Notes: generated from the sequence alone by a model not told the origin. A stretch of DNA of 64,000 bases from an uncultured Bacilli bacterium (GCA_934201705.1 CAKPXF010000011.1:13855-77854), one strand, 5' to 3'; shown: positions 18,823-28,367, counted from the stretch's first letter. Translations and numbers: made by a program.

Positions 18823-19922
18823 ATATATTCAACCATCAATTCACTATTTTCAATTAACTGCTTACATAATTCTATTTGAGTTTTGCATCTTACTAAATTA
18901 TGTTTTTCATATAAAACCTTAAAGTAAACATTATTTAATAAATAATCTGTTAAGAATCTTAAGCCACATTCATAGGTTATAGCTATAGCTCCATTGAATA
19001 AGTTATCAATTTCAACAGCATTTAGCTTGTTTTTCATTTTCTTTAAATAACCATCTATAAAAGCTTTACATCCATCAATATTAAATATTACCTTTTTAGT
19101 GTTTATTTCATCCTCATCAGCCATGTTACAGCCACTTCTAATAAAGTCACCAAAATCAAATAATACTGTTCCTGGCATAATTGTATCTAAATCAACCATG
19201 CATTGCCCTTTATTAGTACCATATTCAAACATAAAGTTATTTAGCTTAGTATCATTATGGACTACCTTTATTGGTAATTCTTTATTATCAATTAGATCTT
19301 GTATTAAAGAAGATATATGCTTATTTTTTATAAAAAAATCTATTTCTTCCTTACAGGTATTTATTTTTTCATTATTTGTATTTTCAAGCACTTTTATAAA
19401 ATAATCATAACGCTTTTTACAATTATGAAAATCAGCAATAGTAATATATAACTTGTTTACATCAAAGCCATCTAAAATCGTATGAAATTCACCAATTGTT
19501 TTACCAGCCTCATAAAAAATATCTAATGATAATGTTTTATCAAAATTAATACAGTTTTCAATATAATGGTATATTCTAAAGCAAGAATTGTTACTTAAGG
19601 TAACATAGGTTTTTTTATCTTTGGTTTTATATAAACGTAAAAATTTATTTTTATAGTTATTTTTATTGTTAGCTTTTAAATATTTTTTCCCATATTCAGT
19701 AATACTTAAAATGTTTTTCATTAGCCTATCTGGGTTAGTAAATACTGTTGTATTTATTTGCTGTAATAGATACCTTTTTACCTTATTTCCTTCATCAAAA
19801 TACAAGATATAGGTCGTATTAATATGGCCTTTATTAATTGGCTTTTTTCCAATATAATTTGAAATATTAAAATTGTAATGCTTAAACAACTCATTAAGTA
19901 AAGAATTATTAATTGTATCCAT
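18804..19922 (-). CDS. aminoglycoside-phosphotransferase-fold kinase, NahK-like (N-acetylhexosamine 1-kinase)
   Basis: 372 aa. The N-lobe carries NKGHINTTYIL and RYLLQQINTTVFTNPDRLMKNI, the pattern of N-acetylhexosamine 1-kinases from the lacto-N-biose pathway. The catalytic loop is VVHNDTKLNNFMFE, and the metal motif region is MVDLDTIMPGTVLFDFGDFIR. The reaction would be GlcNAc or GalNAc to the 1-phosphate in the cytoplasm. No lacto-N-biose phosphorylase, uridylyltransferase or epimerase gene lies nearby, so the pathway is not confirmed here; a related small-molecule kinase of the same fold is the alternative. The RBS AGAGGA precedes the start. Confidence 0.7.
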   Translation of the reverse strand: MDTINNSLLNELFKHYNFNISNYIGKKPINKGHINTTYILYFDEGNKVKRYLLQQINTTVFTNPDRLMKNILSITEYGKKYLKANNKNNYKNKFLRLYKTKDKKTYVTLSNNSCFRIYHYIENCINFDKTLSLDIFYEAGKTIGEFHTILDGFDVNKLYITIADFHNCKKRYDYFIKVLENTNNEKINTCKEEIDFFIKNKHISSLIQDLIDNKELPIKVVHNDTKLNNFMFEYGTNKGQCMVDLDTIMPGTVLFDFGDFIRSGCNMADEDEINTKKVIFNIDGCKAFIDGYLKKMKNKLNAVEIDNLFNGAIAITYECGLRFLTDYLLNNVYFKVLYEKHNLVRCKTQIELCKQLIENSELMVEYINNKIK

Positions 19923-20060
19923 AGTTAAAGTCCTCTACTTAAAAATATGCAATTAATAATAAAAAGTTGCATATCTATTTATTAAAATGGCTAGATTATA
20001 TTAACTGTTTGTATAATAGTTTTCTGTAGGCTATACTAAAAATATATGGGAGATTATAAT

Positions 20061-21701
20061 ATGCAAAAAAAAATTATTAATTCGTTTTTTTTAGTTAATG
20101 CCTTATTATTAAGTGGATGTAATAATGTAAATAATGAATCAAGTGCCAATAATTTATATGATTTAATACTACCATCAATTGAAGGATGTAGTATATCTTC
20201 AAGTAAAAACCAATATAAAGCAAATGAACTAGTCCAACTTGATATAAAAATTGAAGATAAATACTATATTGAAGATAAATCATTAAAATATAATGGCATT
20301 GTTATTGACGATACTTATTCATTTTATATGCCATCTGAAGATGCTATAATTACAGCATCAGTATATAAAGATGATTTGCCAGAAAATCAAATATATGGAG
20401 CAAGATTTCATAGTAATGAAAGTGCTTTATGGTCAATGGCTTTTATTGATGTAAATAATGTTGCTCTTGAAAATGTTTCAAGTGTAGTAGTTGAAGTAAG
20501 ATTTAATGAAATAATTGATAATTTCTGGTTTAGATTGTGCTGTTCAACTTCTACTAATGACGTTTATGATGCTTTTGCTAAAGATTTCTCTTCTAACTAT
20601 ATGTATTCATGTGATATGGATCACCCAAATGCTGTTTCCTTATTGAATTGGGCAACTGCTGCTTATGGAGGATGGGTTCCAACATGGAATACAAATATTG
20701 ATGAAGTGCCTCCAACTTTTTTTGTTGAAGTACCTTTAACTGCTATGTTTGCTAGATTTAATTTTTATAAAACTTTAACAGTTGCCGAAGGAAGTGCACT
20801 TTCAAATACCAAAACATTAGCAAAGCTTGGAATTCATATTACAGGTCCAGCTTCTAAAGTAGATTTTACAATAGGTAGATTGTTTGTAAGAAGAAATGGC
20901 ATTTTAAGTCCAATTGCTACTTGTGAAAACTATACAAAAGATAAGCAAGATGGAAAAAACTATGTCTCAGCTTTAAAAGTTGATAATTATGGAACATATA
21001 AATCAAATCTTGAAATTGATGTTTATTCAAATTATAAAAAACATAAGAATAATATGTTAATGCTTGGTGATTCAATTATGACAAGATGGTGGTCAAATGA
21101 TCAAGTCGCAAGAATTGCTTCTTCAGTTGATGCTAATTTAATTAGAGATACAATTGGTGGAACAACCATTGTTTCAACTAATAATTTATCATCCAATGAT
21201 AATTCCCTTATTTATCAAAAAGAAAATGGTATATTTGATAAATACATTGAAGAGTTAAAACAATTGGATTATATAATTATTCAAAGAGGGACTAATGATT
21301 TGTGGCGTATTAATCATAATGACTATAAACTTGGTGATACAAATTCTAATGATAATAAAACAGTAATGGGAGCTTTAAAAGAATTGCTTTTATATTTTAA
21401 AGAAAAGTGTCCTAGGGCTAAAATAATTGTTTCAACAATTTTATATAGACATGATGAAATTAAAGATTCTTTAGTTTTAGAATATAATGAAGCTTTAAAA
21501 GAATTAGCTAATTATATTGGAGGCATTAATGTTTTTGACTTATATAATTTATCAGGCATTAATAGTGAAAACTATGAAATGTATTTAAATACAAGTACTA
21601 ATCCTCATCATAATGGTTCTTTAGCTGATAATTTACATCCAAATGATGCAGGTGCTAAATTAATTGGCGATGCTTGGGTTAACTATTTAAAAACAATTTA
21701 A
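20061..21701 (+). CDS. secreted SGNH/GDSL-hydrolase lipoprotein
   Basis: 546 aa from ATG 20061, which has a TGGGAGA site at good spacing; an in-frame ATG at 20046 overlaps that site. The lipobox LLLSGC marks a lipoprotein. A short beta domain (Cys to ~110) precedes a CBM-like beta domain (~115-295). The catalytic SGNH domain fills the C-terminus: MLMLGDSIM (Ser nucleophile), DTIGGTT (block II Gly), IIQRGTNDLW (block III Asn) and NLHPNDAG (block V His). This layout suits a carbohydrate esterase removing acetyl or other acyl groups from glycans at the cell surface. It is transcribed alone; terminators flank both ends. Confidence 0.85.
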   Translation: MQKKIINSFFLVNALLLSGCNNVNNESSANNLYDLILPSIEGCSISSSKNQYKANELVQLDIKIEDKYYIEDKSLKYNGIVIDDTYSFYMPSEDAIITASVYKDDLPENQIYGARFHSNESALWSMAFIDVNNVALENVSSVVVEVRFNEIIDNFWFRLCCSTSTNDVYDAFAKDFSSNYMYSCDMDHPNAVSLLNWATAAYGGWVPTWNTNIDEVPPTFFVEVPLTAMFARFNFYKTLTVAEGSALSNTKTLAKLGIHITGPASKVDFTIGRLFVRRNGILSPIATCENYTKDKQDGKNYVSALKVDNYGTYKSNLEIDVYSNYKKHKNNMLMLGDSIMTRWWSNDQVARIASSVDANLIRDTIGGTTIVSTNNLSSNDNSLIYQKENGIFDKYIEELKQLDYIIIQRGTNDLWRINHNDYKLGDTNSNDNKTVMGALKELLLYFKEKCPRAKIIVSTILYRHDEIKDSLVLEYNEALKELANYIGGINVFDLYNLSGINSENYEMYLNTSTNPHHNGSLADNLHPNDAGAKLIGDAWVNYLKTI

Positions 21702-21707
21702 TATGAA

Positions 21708-21737
21708 AAAATCCACAGATTAGAAATCGTGGATTTT
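21708..21737. terminator. bidirectional terminator
   Basis: AAAATCCAC (21708-21716) pairs with GTGGATTTT (21729-21737), giving T-tracts on both strands, between the convergent esterase and amidohydrolase genes. Confidence 0.8.
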
Positions 21738-21741
21738 AATT

Positions 21742-23022
21742 TTATAAAATACTATTTAATTCTTTTTCTACATCATTATATTTTTTATTATGCTTTGTAT
21801 ATACTTTTCCTCTTGCTATTACAAATAATGGATCCTTTAAAGCTTTTAAATCTATTAATGGATTATCTTTAACTATCATCATATCAGCAACCTTATTTTC
21901 TTTAATAGTTCCAGTGATATTATCAATATCTAATATTTTAGCATTTACTTCAGTAGCTGTATGAATAGCAAAGGAATTAGTAACTCCATCGATATATTTA
22001 GAAAAATAGATTAATTCTCTATACATATCATAATGTGTAACAAGTGGACAACCAGTATCAGTACCAAGTCCTACTAAAATATTTTCCTTTAAACATTTAT
22101 TAACAACATTAATCATGCCTTTTAATAATACTTTTGTATTATATTGAGCAAGCTCATCGTAACCAAGCTTATTATAATCAATTTTAGCAAGTGGCATAGC
22201 AGGTGATAATGTACAAATAAGGGCGCCATTTCTTTCTTTGAATTTCTTTAATAATTCATCACTTACATCAGCTCCATGCTCAATAGTATCAACGCCATTA
22301 TTAATAGCTACCTCCATACCTTTGCTACCTTCAACATGAGCTGCTACCTTAAAGCCTAATTCATGAGCTTTATCACAGCAAGCCTTTACCATTGAAGAAG
22401 GCATTTTTAAAACACCGACAGTTCCACGTTCCTTACAATCAAGAACACCACCTGTAATCATAAGCTTTACTAATGAAGCATTATTTGCTTTAGCATTTTC
22501 AACCATTTTAACAGCTTCATCTATAGTGTCGCATCCTTTAGCAACAGTACCAACCATATGGCCATTTTTAACGCCAATTGCTACATTAGCAGCTAGAATT
22601 CTAGGACCAACCTTTTTATTTTTATTAATAAGTGATGCAAGCGTTGAATCAAAATTATCAATTCCCCCAACTGCTCTTAAGGTTGTAACACCAGATAATA
22701 ATTCCATTTTGGCATATTTTGCGCCAATATTAACGCCAATTTTTCTAGTTAAGGGATTTGAACAAATAAATTTTATTAATTTTTTTTGATCAGCAGCTTT
22801 TTTCTTTGTTATTTTTCCACTAGCAGGTAGATGAACATGCATATTTATTAAGCCTGGAAGTACATAAGCATTTTTTAAGTCAATTATCTTATCAGCTTTT
22901 TCATTTATTTCTGTATCAATTTTTTTAATTATTTCATCTTCAATTAAAATTTGATAATTTTCTTTTACTTCCATATTTAAGGTTCCATCTAATATAAAGC
23001 AATTTTTAAGCAATAATTTCAT
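21742..23022 (-). CDS. metal-dependent amidohydrolase (imidazolonepropionase/prolidase-like)
   Basis: 426 aa. Amidohydrolase-superfamily motifs: LPGLINMHVHLP (first two His ligands), KLMITGGVLD (bridging Lys region), AHVEGSKG (third His), VDTIEHGAD (fourth His) and VGLGTDTGCP (Asp ligand). The N- and C-terminal strands form the usual beta sandwich (start LLLKNCFILDG, end ADMMIVKDNPLIDL). This subgroup includes imidazolonepropionase-like and Xaa-Pro/carboxypeptidase-like enzymes, so the substrate is open. RBS AGGAGA. Monocistronic, with no neighbour that points to histidine degradation. Confidence 0.82.
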   Translation of the reverse strand: MKLLLKNCFILDGTLNMEVKENYQILIEDEIIKKIDTEINEKADKIIDLKNAYVLPGLINMHVHLPASGKITKKKAADQKKLIKFICSNPLTRKIGVNIGAKYAKMELLSGVTTLRAVGGIDNFDSTLASLINKNKKVGPRILAANVAIGVKNGHMVGTVAKGCDTIDEAVKMVENAKANNASLVKLMITGGVLDCKERGTVGVLKMPSSMVKACCDKAHELGFKVAAHVEGSKGMEVAINNGVDTIEHGADVSDELLKKFKERNGALICTLSPAMPLAKIDYNKLGYDELAQYNTKVLLKGMINVVNKCLKENILVGLGTDTGCPLVTHYDMYRELIYFSKYIDGVTNSFAIHTATEVNAKILDIDNITGTIKENKVADMMIVKDNPLIDLKALKDPLFVIARGKVYTKHNKKYNDVEKELNSIL

Positions 23023-23121
23023 AAGTCCATCTCCTTGTATTTAAATTATATTACCATTAAAAATAAGACATTTCAATTAAAATTATTTTTATTAATTCAA
23101 TAGAATATCTTTATAAATATA

Positions 23122-23130
23122 TGTTATAAT
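23122..23130 (+). promoter_or_regulatory. extended -10 promoter
   Basis: TGTTATAAT lies ~29 bp before ATG 23159; no convincing -35 box. Confidence 0.5.
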
Positions 23131-23158
23131 TATTAAAAATAAATGAAAGGGTATACAA

Positions 23159-23644
23159 ATGAAAAATAATAAGGAAATTTTCTTTGATGGCTGTTTTGTT
23201 ATATCATTCATATTAGCTGTTTTATCTTTTTTATTTTTTGCTTTTCTTTTATTTACGAATATAGCTTATGTTGAATATGTTCCTTATTGGAATGATTATT
23301 TTCTATTTTATGGGAAACTTATTAGCCTTTTTAATAATATTAAAATTACTATATTTGTTATTACTATCATTTGCTGTGTATTATCAGCTTTTTTAAAAAA
23401 TAGAATAATGTTTTTGATAAATACAATTTTTGATTTGATCTCTTCTATAATTTTCATCAAAGTCATATCAGATTACTTTTATTATGCAAGGAAAATATTG
23501 TTTAATTCTGCTTCAATATTAATATGTATAATGATTTTATTAGTTTCGTTTTTATTTCATTTAGTTTTTGCTTTAACTTATGAAAAAAAGTATTATATTG
23601 ATAATAAAAAAATTGAAGAAAATAATAATGATAATCCTTATTAA
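23159..23644 (+). CDS. four-helix membrane protein of unknown function
   Basis: 161 aa, RBS GAAAGGG. Four hydrophobic segments (about residues 11-33, 61-79, 83-101 and 112-138), rich in Phe and Ile, a charged second loop and an Asn/Glu-rich C-terminal tail. I do not recognise the family. No motif suggests a protease or transporter. Its stop codon overlaps that of the convergent helicase gene in a shared TTAA, so there is no room for a terminator between them. Confidence 0.6.
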   Translation: MKNNKEIFFDGCFVISFILAVLSFLFFAFLLFTNIAYVEYVPYWNDYFLFYGKLISLFNNIKITIFVITIICCVLSAFLKNRIMFLINTIFDLISSIIFIKVISDYFYYARKILFNSASILICIMILLVSFLFHLVFALTYEKKYYIDNKKIEENNNDNPY

Positions 23645-26600
23645 GAAACTTCCTCAGCTTGATTATTTAAATAATCATCATCAAATAATGTTTGTTGAAT
23701 AGATATTTCTTTATTATTTGTAGACATAATGATACTAGCAATATATTCATATGCTTTAACAAGTGTGTTTGGAATAAAGCAAAGCTTTATGCCATACTTA
23801 TTACATATATCAATTTTCTCTTTATCACATTTTTCTCTTTTTATTGAGCCAAAATGCTCGGGGCCATTAACCTCAAAGGCTATAACTGGCTTTTTAACAC
23901 CAATTATATTTTTCTCATATAGAACCATGTCAAACTCATAGCTACTTAAATAAGATGGAAGTGAAGCATCTTTAATAACCTTATTTATTTTAATATTTCT
24001 AACCGCTTCAAAGTTTACATTACAAGTACAAAAATGACAAATTGTCTTATAAAACTCATCTTCATTAACACTACCATTTGATTTTCCAATTTCCATTTTT
24101 ACTGTTTCATTTGGCGGTACTTCTATACTACCATTGCTTTTAGCATATTGAATTAGGTTATATAAATCATCTTTTTTATCTGATAATACATTAAGTATTT
24201 CAGTGTCTGTAGCAATGATTACCTTATTTTTAGCACGAGTTATAGCAACATTTAATAATTCGTGATTATTTTTTAACCAATTGAATGTTTTCTTACTAGT
24301 TTTTAAAGACAAAGCTGTTGAGATAATTATTGTATTTCGCTCTGCTCCTTGAAGCTGATGTATGGTACCACATTCAACATTGCTAATATTATTTTCTTTT
24401 AAAAGATTTTGTATAGCCTCCTTTTGATTAACAAAAGGTGTAATAATAAAAGCATCCTCAATGTTATTTCTTTTAATATATTTAGCTATTTCATAGGCCT
24501 CATCAAAGGCTTCGTTTTTTTGCTTTACATTTTTATTTTTAACATCAAGTACTTTAATTTCACCATCATCTTTAATAAATGAAAGATTCAATGAATTATT
24601 ATAAAATCTTTGATTAGAAAAATTAATTATTTTTTTTCCACATCTATAATGATATTTAAGTAAAATATATTTCGAAATATTATCATTTTCAAGCATTATA
24701 TCTAGTATTGAATGTGTTTTATAATCATAGCATTTAGAGACATTGTATTTTTCAATTAAAAATCTATTAGTTAAATCATCTAAAACAATTACTGGCTTTA
24801 ATTGATTTGGATCGCCAACTAATAATAATGAATTTGCCTTAGATATAGGAATTAAAGAGGTTGCTACATTGCATTGGCCGGCTTCATCCATAACAACTAA
24901 ATCAAACATAAATTTACTATTTCCTAGCCTTTTTGATGAAATATTAGTAGAAAAAATAATTGGAAATACATCAACTAGCATTTTCATATTGTCATCATTT
25001 TGTGTCCATTTATTAAATTCCATTGCCCTATCATTGTCATCGTTTATATAGCAGATGCTAATTAATTCTGCATATTTTGGCTTCTTAAGCTTTAAAATAT
25101 ACTGTAAGGATTTAAAAAATAAATATTGAGATAATTGGTAATTTTCCTTTAAAGGAATAAATAGTGATGTAATTTCATCATTTGTTACTTCAGGATAACT
25201 TTTTAGATTTTCTTCGAGTTCAATCGTTTTAGCTTTTAATGTTTCAACAATTTTGCTTGTTTTGTTGTCAAATGAATCTATTAATTTTTTAGAACTTTCT
25301 AAGCAATTTTCAATATCAATGCGTTTTTCCTGATTACTTAATAGCTGTATCAATTTGATGTTTTTATCATCAGTCGATATTTTTATTTTTTCAAGTAGAT
25401 CATCTTTTGGCTCAAGAGCATAGCTATAATTATATAATTGTTTAATTCTCAATGTTGCCTTTTTGACATCTTCAAAATTCCCAAGCCTTAAAAAAGGAAA
25501 ATTAATAGTTTCATTTTTATAAGAAAAAACTAATTTTTCAACAATACCATCAACCGGTTTATTATTTGAAGAACAAATAAGCATTGTTTTATTATTATAC
25601 ATAGCACTTAAGGCTACATTAATAATGGTTTGAGTCTTTCCTGTTCCTGGAGGCCCTTGAACATAGGTGATTGGATATTTAAGAGCATTATATAATACCC
25701 TCATTTGATTAATATTAATTCTTTTATCATAAATTATCAAAGATGGTTCTTTTTTCCTAATATAATTTCTTTTACTAATATTTCCAAAAAAAGCTTTTAA
25801 TGGTATAGGAAGTTCATTATTCAAGTATTTTTCTTCAATACTAGCGTATGTTTCGTATAAATTTGTTGAAACTTCCCGCTTTAATAGCATAATGTCTGGC
25901 CTTTCATCAATCCTTTCATTTGTATTAAGATTTGAAGAAATAATTTCTCGATATGTACTATAATTATCAATAAAAGTTTTAGAAAATTCATCCATATCCA
26001 TTTTAATATAATTAAATAATGAGTGTCTTCTACCTTCTACCATAAATGTTTGATTAAAGTGTAAATTTTTATCAAGAACTAGTGATTGCTTTATTGGGTC
26101 AAATGTTAAAATATAATAGCAAATAATAAATTTGTTTTTTCCTTCACTTATTGATAAGCAATTAACAACTAGTGTGTAAAATGTATTGTTAATTTTTTTT
26201 AAGTCATAATGATAAATATCAGATATTATTCTTTTTGCTTGTATATCATTTAGTTTATATATTTTATTCATTCGCAGTTTCTTTAAATCAATTCCATCAA
26301 TTAAGGAATATTCCTTTTGCGATGGATCATTATCAAAAGTATTGCATTCAGTATAATAATTTAAAATGTTGTTATTAAAATGGTCGTAATTTAGCCATTC
26401 ACATTTATCTAAATTATTTTCAATTTTGATTATTAATTTATCATTATTGTCATATGATGTAAAATCAATCACATCAGCACTTTTAATATTTTCATAATAT
26501 ATCCAATTATCTATTGTGTTTAAGGCTTTGTTATGATTAAAAATAGAAACAAATAGTTTTTTATTTATAAAATCAATATCTTTAATAGCAATCCAATAAA

Positions 26601-26688
26601 AGGTATTTTCCTTATTTTGATTAACATATGAAATATTAAGCCATTTACCTTCTTTAATTGCCTTTGATAATTTATCACCAATATTCAT
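23641..26688 (-). CDS. Upf1-like SF1 helicase fused to a Vsr/DUF2726-like nuclease domain
   Basis: 1015 aa from ATG 26688 (a TTG at 26706 is also in frame; RBS TAGGGA lies between). A small N-terminal beta domain (GKWLNISYVN...FYWIAIKDID) opens the protein. Helicase motifs follow: Walker A QGPPGTGKTQT near residue 345, VMDEAGQ (II), LLVGDPNQLKPV (III), GTIHQLQGAERNTIIIS (V) and LNVAITRAKNKVIIATD (VI). The last ~120 residues read LSSYEFDMVLYEK, then PVIAFEVNGPEHFG, then DICNKYGIKLCFIPN. This is the layout of PD-(D/E)XK Vsr/DUF2726-type nucleases, although the usual ELDG is EVNG. Function unknown; the architecture resembles single-gene helicase-nuclease defence proteins. A role in RNA or DNA processing is equally possible. 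Confidence 0.82.
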   Translation of the reverse strand: MNIGDKLSKAIKEGKWLNISYVNQNKENTFYWIAIKDIDFINKKLFVSIFNHNKALNTIDNWIYYENIKSADVIDFTSYDNNDKLIIKIENNLDKCEWLNYDHFNNNILNYYTECNTFDNDPSQKEYSLIDGIDLKKLRMNKIYKLNDIQAKRIISDIYHYDLKKINNTFYTLVVNCLSISEGKNKFIICYYILTFDPIKQSLVLDKNLHFNQTFMVEGRRHSLFNYIKMDMDEFSKTFIDNYSTYREIISSNLNTNERIDERPDIMLLKREVSTNLYETYASIEEKYLNNELPIPLKAFFGNISKRNYIRKKEPSLIIYDKRININQMRVLYNALKYPITYVQGPPGTGKTQTIINVALSAMYNNKTMLICSSNNKPVDGIVEKLVFSYKNETINFPFLRLGNFEDVKKATLRIKQLYNYSYALEPKDDLLEKIKISTDDKNIKLIQLLSNQEKRIDIENCLESSKKLIDSFDNKTSKIVETLKAKTIELEENLKSYPEVTNDEITSLFIPLKENYQLSQYLFFKSLQYILKLKKPKYAELISICYINDDNDRAMEFNKWTQNDDNMKMLVDVFPIIFSTNISSKRLGNSKFMFDLVVMDEAGQCNVATSLIPISKANSLLLVGDPNQLKPVIVLDDLTNRFLIEKYNVSKCYDYKTHSILDIMLENDNISKYILLKYHYRCGKKIINFSNQRFYNNSLNLSFIKDDGEIKVLDVKNKNVKQKNEAFDEAYEIAKYIKRNNIEDAFIITPFVNQKEAIQNLLKENNISNVECGTIHQLQGAERNTIIISTALSLKTSKKTFNWLKNNHELLNVAITRAKNKVIIATDTEILNVLSDKKDDLYNLIQYAKSNGSIEVPPNETVKMEIGKSNGSVNEDEFYKTICHFCTCNVNFEAVRNIKINKVIKDASLPSYLSSYEFDMVLYEKNIIGVKKPVIAFEVNGPEHFGSIKREKCDKEKIDICNKYGIKLCFIPNTLVKAYEYIASIIMSTNNKEISIQQTLFDDDYLNNQAEEVS

Positions 26689-26860
26689 TAAATTTGTCCC
26701 TACCAATCTTATAAAAATTATATAATTATAGTACTTTATTTGTCAATAACCGCCGATTATTGAATATTAGTACTTATTATTCATAAATTCTTCTTATGGT
26801 TCTTTCATTTTCTTGTATTTAAATTTTTAATAGTATAAAATATTAAAGAGGATTAAAGGT

Positions 26861-27472
26861 ATGGAAACAAAAGTTTATCAAAGTAATGATTACAAAAAGA
26901 TTGTTGAAGATTTACTAAAAGGTGAGGTGGTTGGCTTCCCAACAGAAACTGTTTATGGCTTAGCAATTGTTTATAATAGTAAAGAAGCTTTTGATAAAAT
27001 CTATCAAATTAAGCAAAGGTCTATTACAAAGCCAATTTCTGCTATGGTAGCAAACAAAGAGGTATTAAAAAATATTGCTGTAGTTGATAAAAGAGCTAGT
27101 CAAGTTGTTGATAATTTAATGCCAGGATCTATTACAGTTATTTTGCCAGCCAAAGATAATCTTTTAGAGCATGTAACCTTTAATTTAAATACAATTGGTG
27201 TTAGAATTCCAACAAATGAAACTGCTTTAAGAATTTTAAATGAAATCAATATTCCACTTTTAGTAACAAGTGCCAATATTTCTAATGAACCTTCATTATT
27301 GAAGGCTAAGGATGTTTATTCAAAATTTAGCGGGAAAATTGCCTCATTAATTGATGAGGATGCTATAAATGGAGTAGCTTCAACAGTTGTTGATTTAACT
27401 AAAAAACCAATTAAAATTTTAAGGGAAGGGCCAATAAGTAAAGAAAGGATAGAAGAAGTTTTAGGTGAATAA
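26861..27472 (+). CDS. tsaC: threonylcarbamoyl-AMP synthase (Sua5/YciO/YrdC family)
   Basis: 203 aa. Makes threonylcarbamoyl-adenylate for the t6A37 modification of tRNAs reading ANN codons. Motifs: GEVVGFPTETVYGLAI, KQRSITKPISAMV (KxR and SK-type nucleotide/bicarbonate site), VTSANISNEPSLL and the ending IKILREGPIS. It is the short form without the C-terminal Sua5 domain. RBS AGAGGA lies ~14 bp upstream. The rpiB start follows one base after the stop, so the two are coupled. In Bacillus subtilis the ywlC and ywlF orthologues lie in the same region upstream of the atp operon. Confidence 0.93.
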   Translation: METKVYQSNDYKKIVEDLLKGEVVGFPTETVYGLAIVYNSKEAFDKIYQIKQRSITKPISAMVANKEVLKNIAVVDKRASQVVDNLMPGSITVILPAKDNLLEHVTFNLNTIGVRIPTNETALRILNEINIPLLVTSANISNEPSLLKAKDVYSKFSGKIASLIDEDAINGVASTVVDLTKKPIKILREGPISKERIEEVLGE

Positions 27473-27473
27473 T

Positions 27474-27908
27474 ATGAAAATTGCTATTGCTAATGACCAT
27501 GGTGGTCTTGATTTAAAAAAAGCTATAATGAATCATTATAAAGGAAAATATGATTTTATAAATTGCGGAACAGATACATATGATTCATGTGATTATCCAT
27601 TGTTTGCTTTTAAAGCATGTGAGCTAGTTGCATCAAAAAAAGCAGATTTTGCTATTGTTATTTGTAAAAGCGGAATTGGTATGTCAATTGCTGCAAATAA
27701 GGTTAAAGGTATTAGATGTGCATTAATTGATAATACTACTAATGCAAAATTGTGTCATCAGCATAATAATGCTAATGCTATTGCTCTTGGTGCTAATGAT
27801 GTTAGCTCAAGGAAGGCTTATAAAATAATTGATGCATATTTAAGCGTAGAATTTGAAAAGCGTCATCAAAAGAGAATTGATTTAATTAGTAATTATGAAA
27901 ATAACTAA
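27474..27908 (+). CDS. rpiB: ribose-5-phosphate isomerase B
   Basis: 144 aa from ATG 27474; an in-frame GTG at 27465 lies within tsaC and is unlikely. Motifs: IAIANDHGGLDLKK, SCDYPLFA, the active-site Cys in VICKSGIGMSIAANK, and HNNANAIALGAND. It interconverts ribose 5-phosphate and ribulose 5-phosphate, linking the pentose pathway to the xylulose 5-phosphate made by the operon at 3.5-6.3 kb. The phosphate loop reads KSGIG where GTGIG is more usual. A membrane-protein gene overlaps its 3' end by 14 bp. Confidence 0.92.
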   Translation: MKIAIANDHGGLDLKKAIMNHYKGKYDFINCGTDTYDSCDYPLFAFKACELVASKKADFAIVICKSGIGMSIAANKVKGIRCALIDNTTNAKLCHQHNNANAIALGANDVSSRKAYKIIDAYLSVEFEKRHQKRIDLISNYENN

Positions 27909-28290
27909 TGACAATCTTAATGTTTATAATGATAATGATGATTCTTTAAAACAAATGTTAAAAAAATCAATGATAGTTTCGTTGGCTTTTTTAATACCGA
28001 TAATAGTTTTAATTATTATTTTTCCTATGTCATATTTTTTATTAATTGGCTATATAGTAGGAGTTATTATTGGCTTTGCCTTGTTTTACTTTACAAATAA
28101 ATTAATAAAGCAAACATATTATAGGGATTATATAAAAATTAGCAAAAAAATTCATTTTATGTATCAATTAAGCTATTTTTTAGTTTTTTTTATTTGTGGT
28201 TTTATTTTTAAATCATATTTTATAATTATAGGATTAACATTAGGATTATTAATTATAAAAATAAGCACTTTATTTATTTCAAATAAATAA
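27895..28290 (+). CDS. AtpI-like small membrane protein
   Basis: 131 aa with two pairs of membrane helices (about residues 23-44, 47-67, 90-108 and 110-128) separated by a basic loop (NKLIKQTYYRDYIKISKK). It overlaps rpiB and ends ~78 bp before atpB. Size, four-helix topology and position directly upstream of atpB match AtpI, the c-ring assembly or Mg2+-related factor that opens atp operons. Sequence identity to AtpI is not obvious by eye, so the name is an inference from position. The atp promoter lies after it, so it may be transcribed with tsaC-rpiB. Confidence 0.55.
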   Translation: MKITNDNLNVYNDNDDSLKQMLKKSMIVSLAFLIPIIVLIIIFPMSYFLLIGYIVGVIIGFALFYFTNKLIKQTYYRDYIKISKKIHFMYQLSYFLVFFICGFIFKSYFIIIGLTLGLLIIKISTLFISNK

Positions 28291-28310
28291 ACACTTTCAG
28301 TTTATTTGTT
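28285..28310 (+). terminator. weak AT-rich terminator
   Basis: AAATAAAC (28285-28292) pairs with GTTTATTT (28300-28307) and is followed by a short T-rich run, between the AtpI-like gene and the atp promoter. Confidence 0.45.
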
Positions 28311-28339
28311 TTGATTTATAAAAATAATTATGTTAAAAT
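28311..28339 (+). promoter_or_regulatory. promoter of the ATP synthase operon
   Basis: TTGATT (28311-28316), 17-bp spacer, TAAAAT (28334-28339) with an upstream TG (extended -10). It lies 28 bp before the atpB start, so the leader is short. Confidence 0.75.
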
Positions 28340-28367
28340 ACAAATGTTAAAAAAAGGAAGTAATAGT

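Noticed and set aside
19099..19404. 101-codon plus-strand open frame
   Set aside because: Antisense to the NahK-like kinase, with no promoter or RBS.
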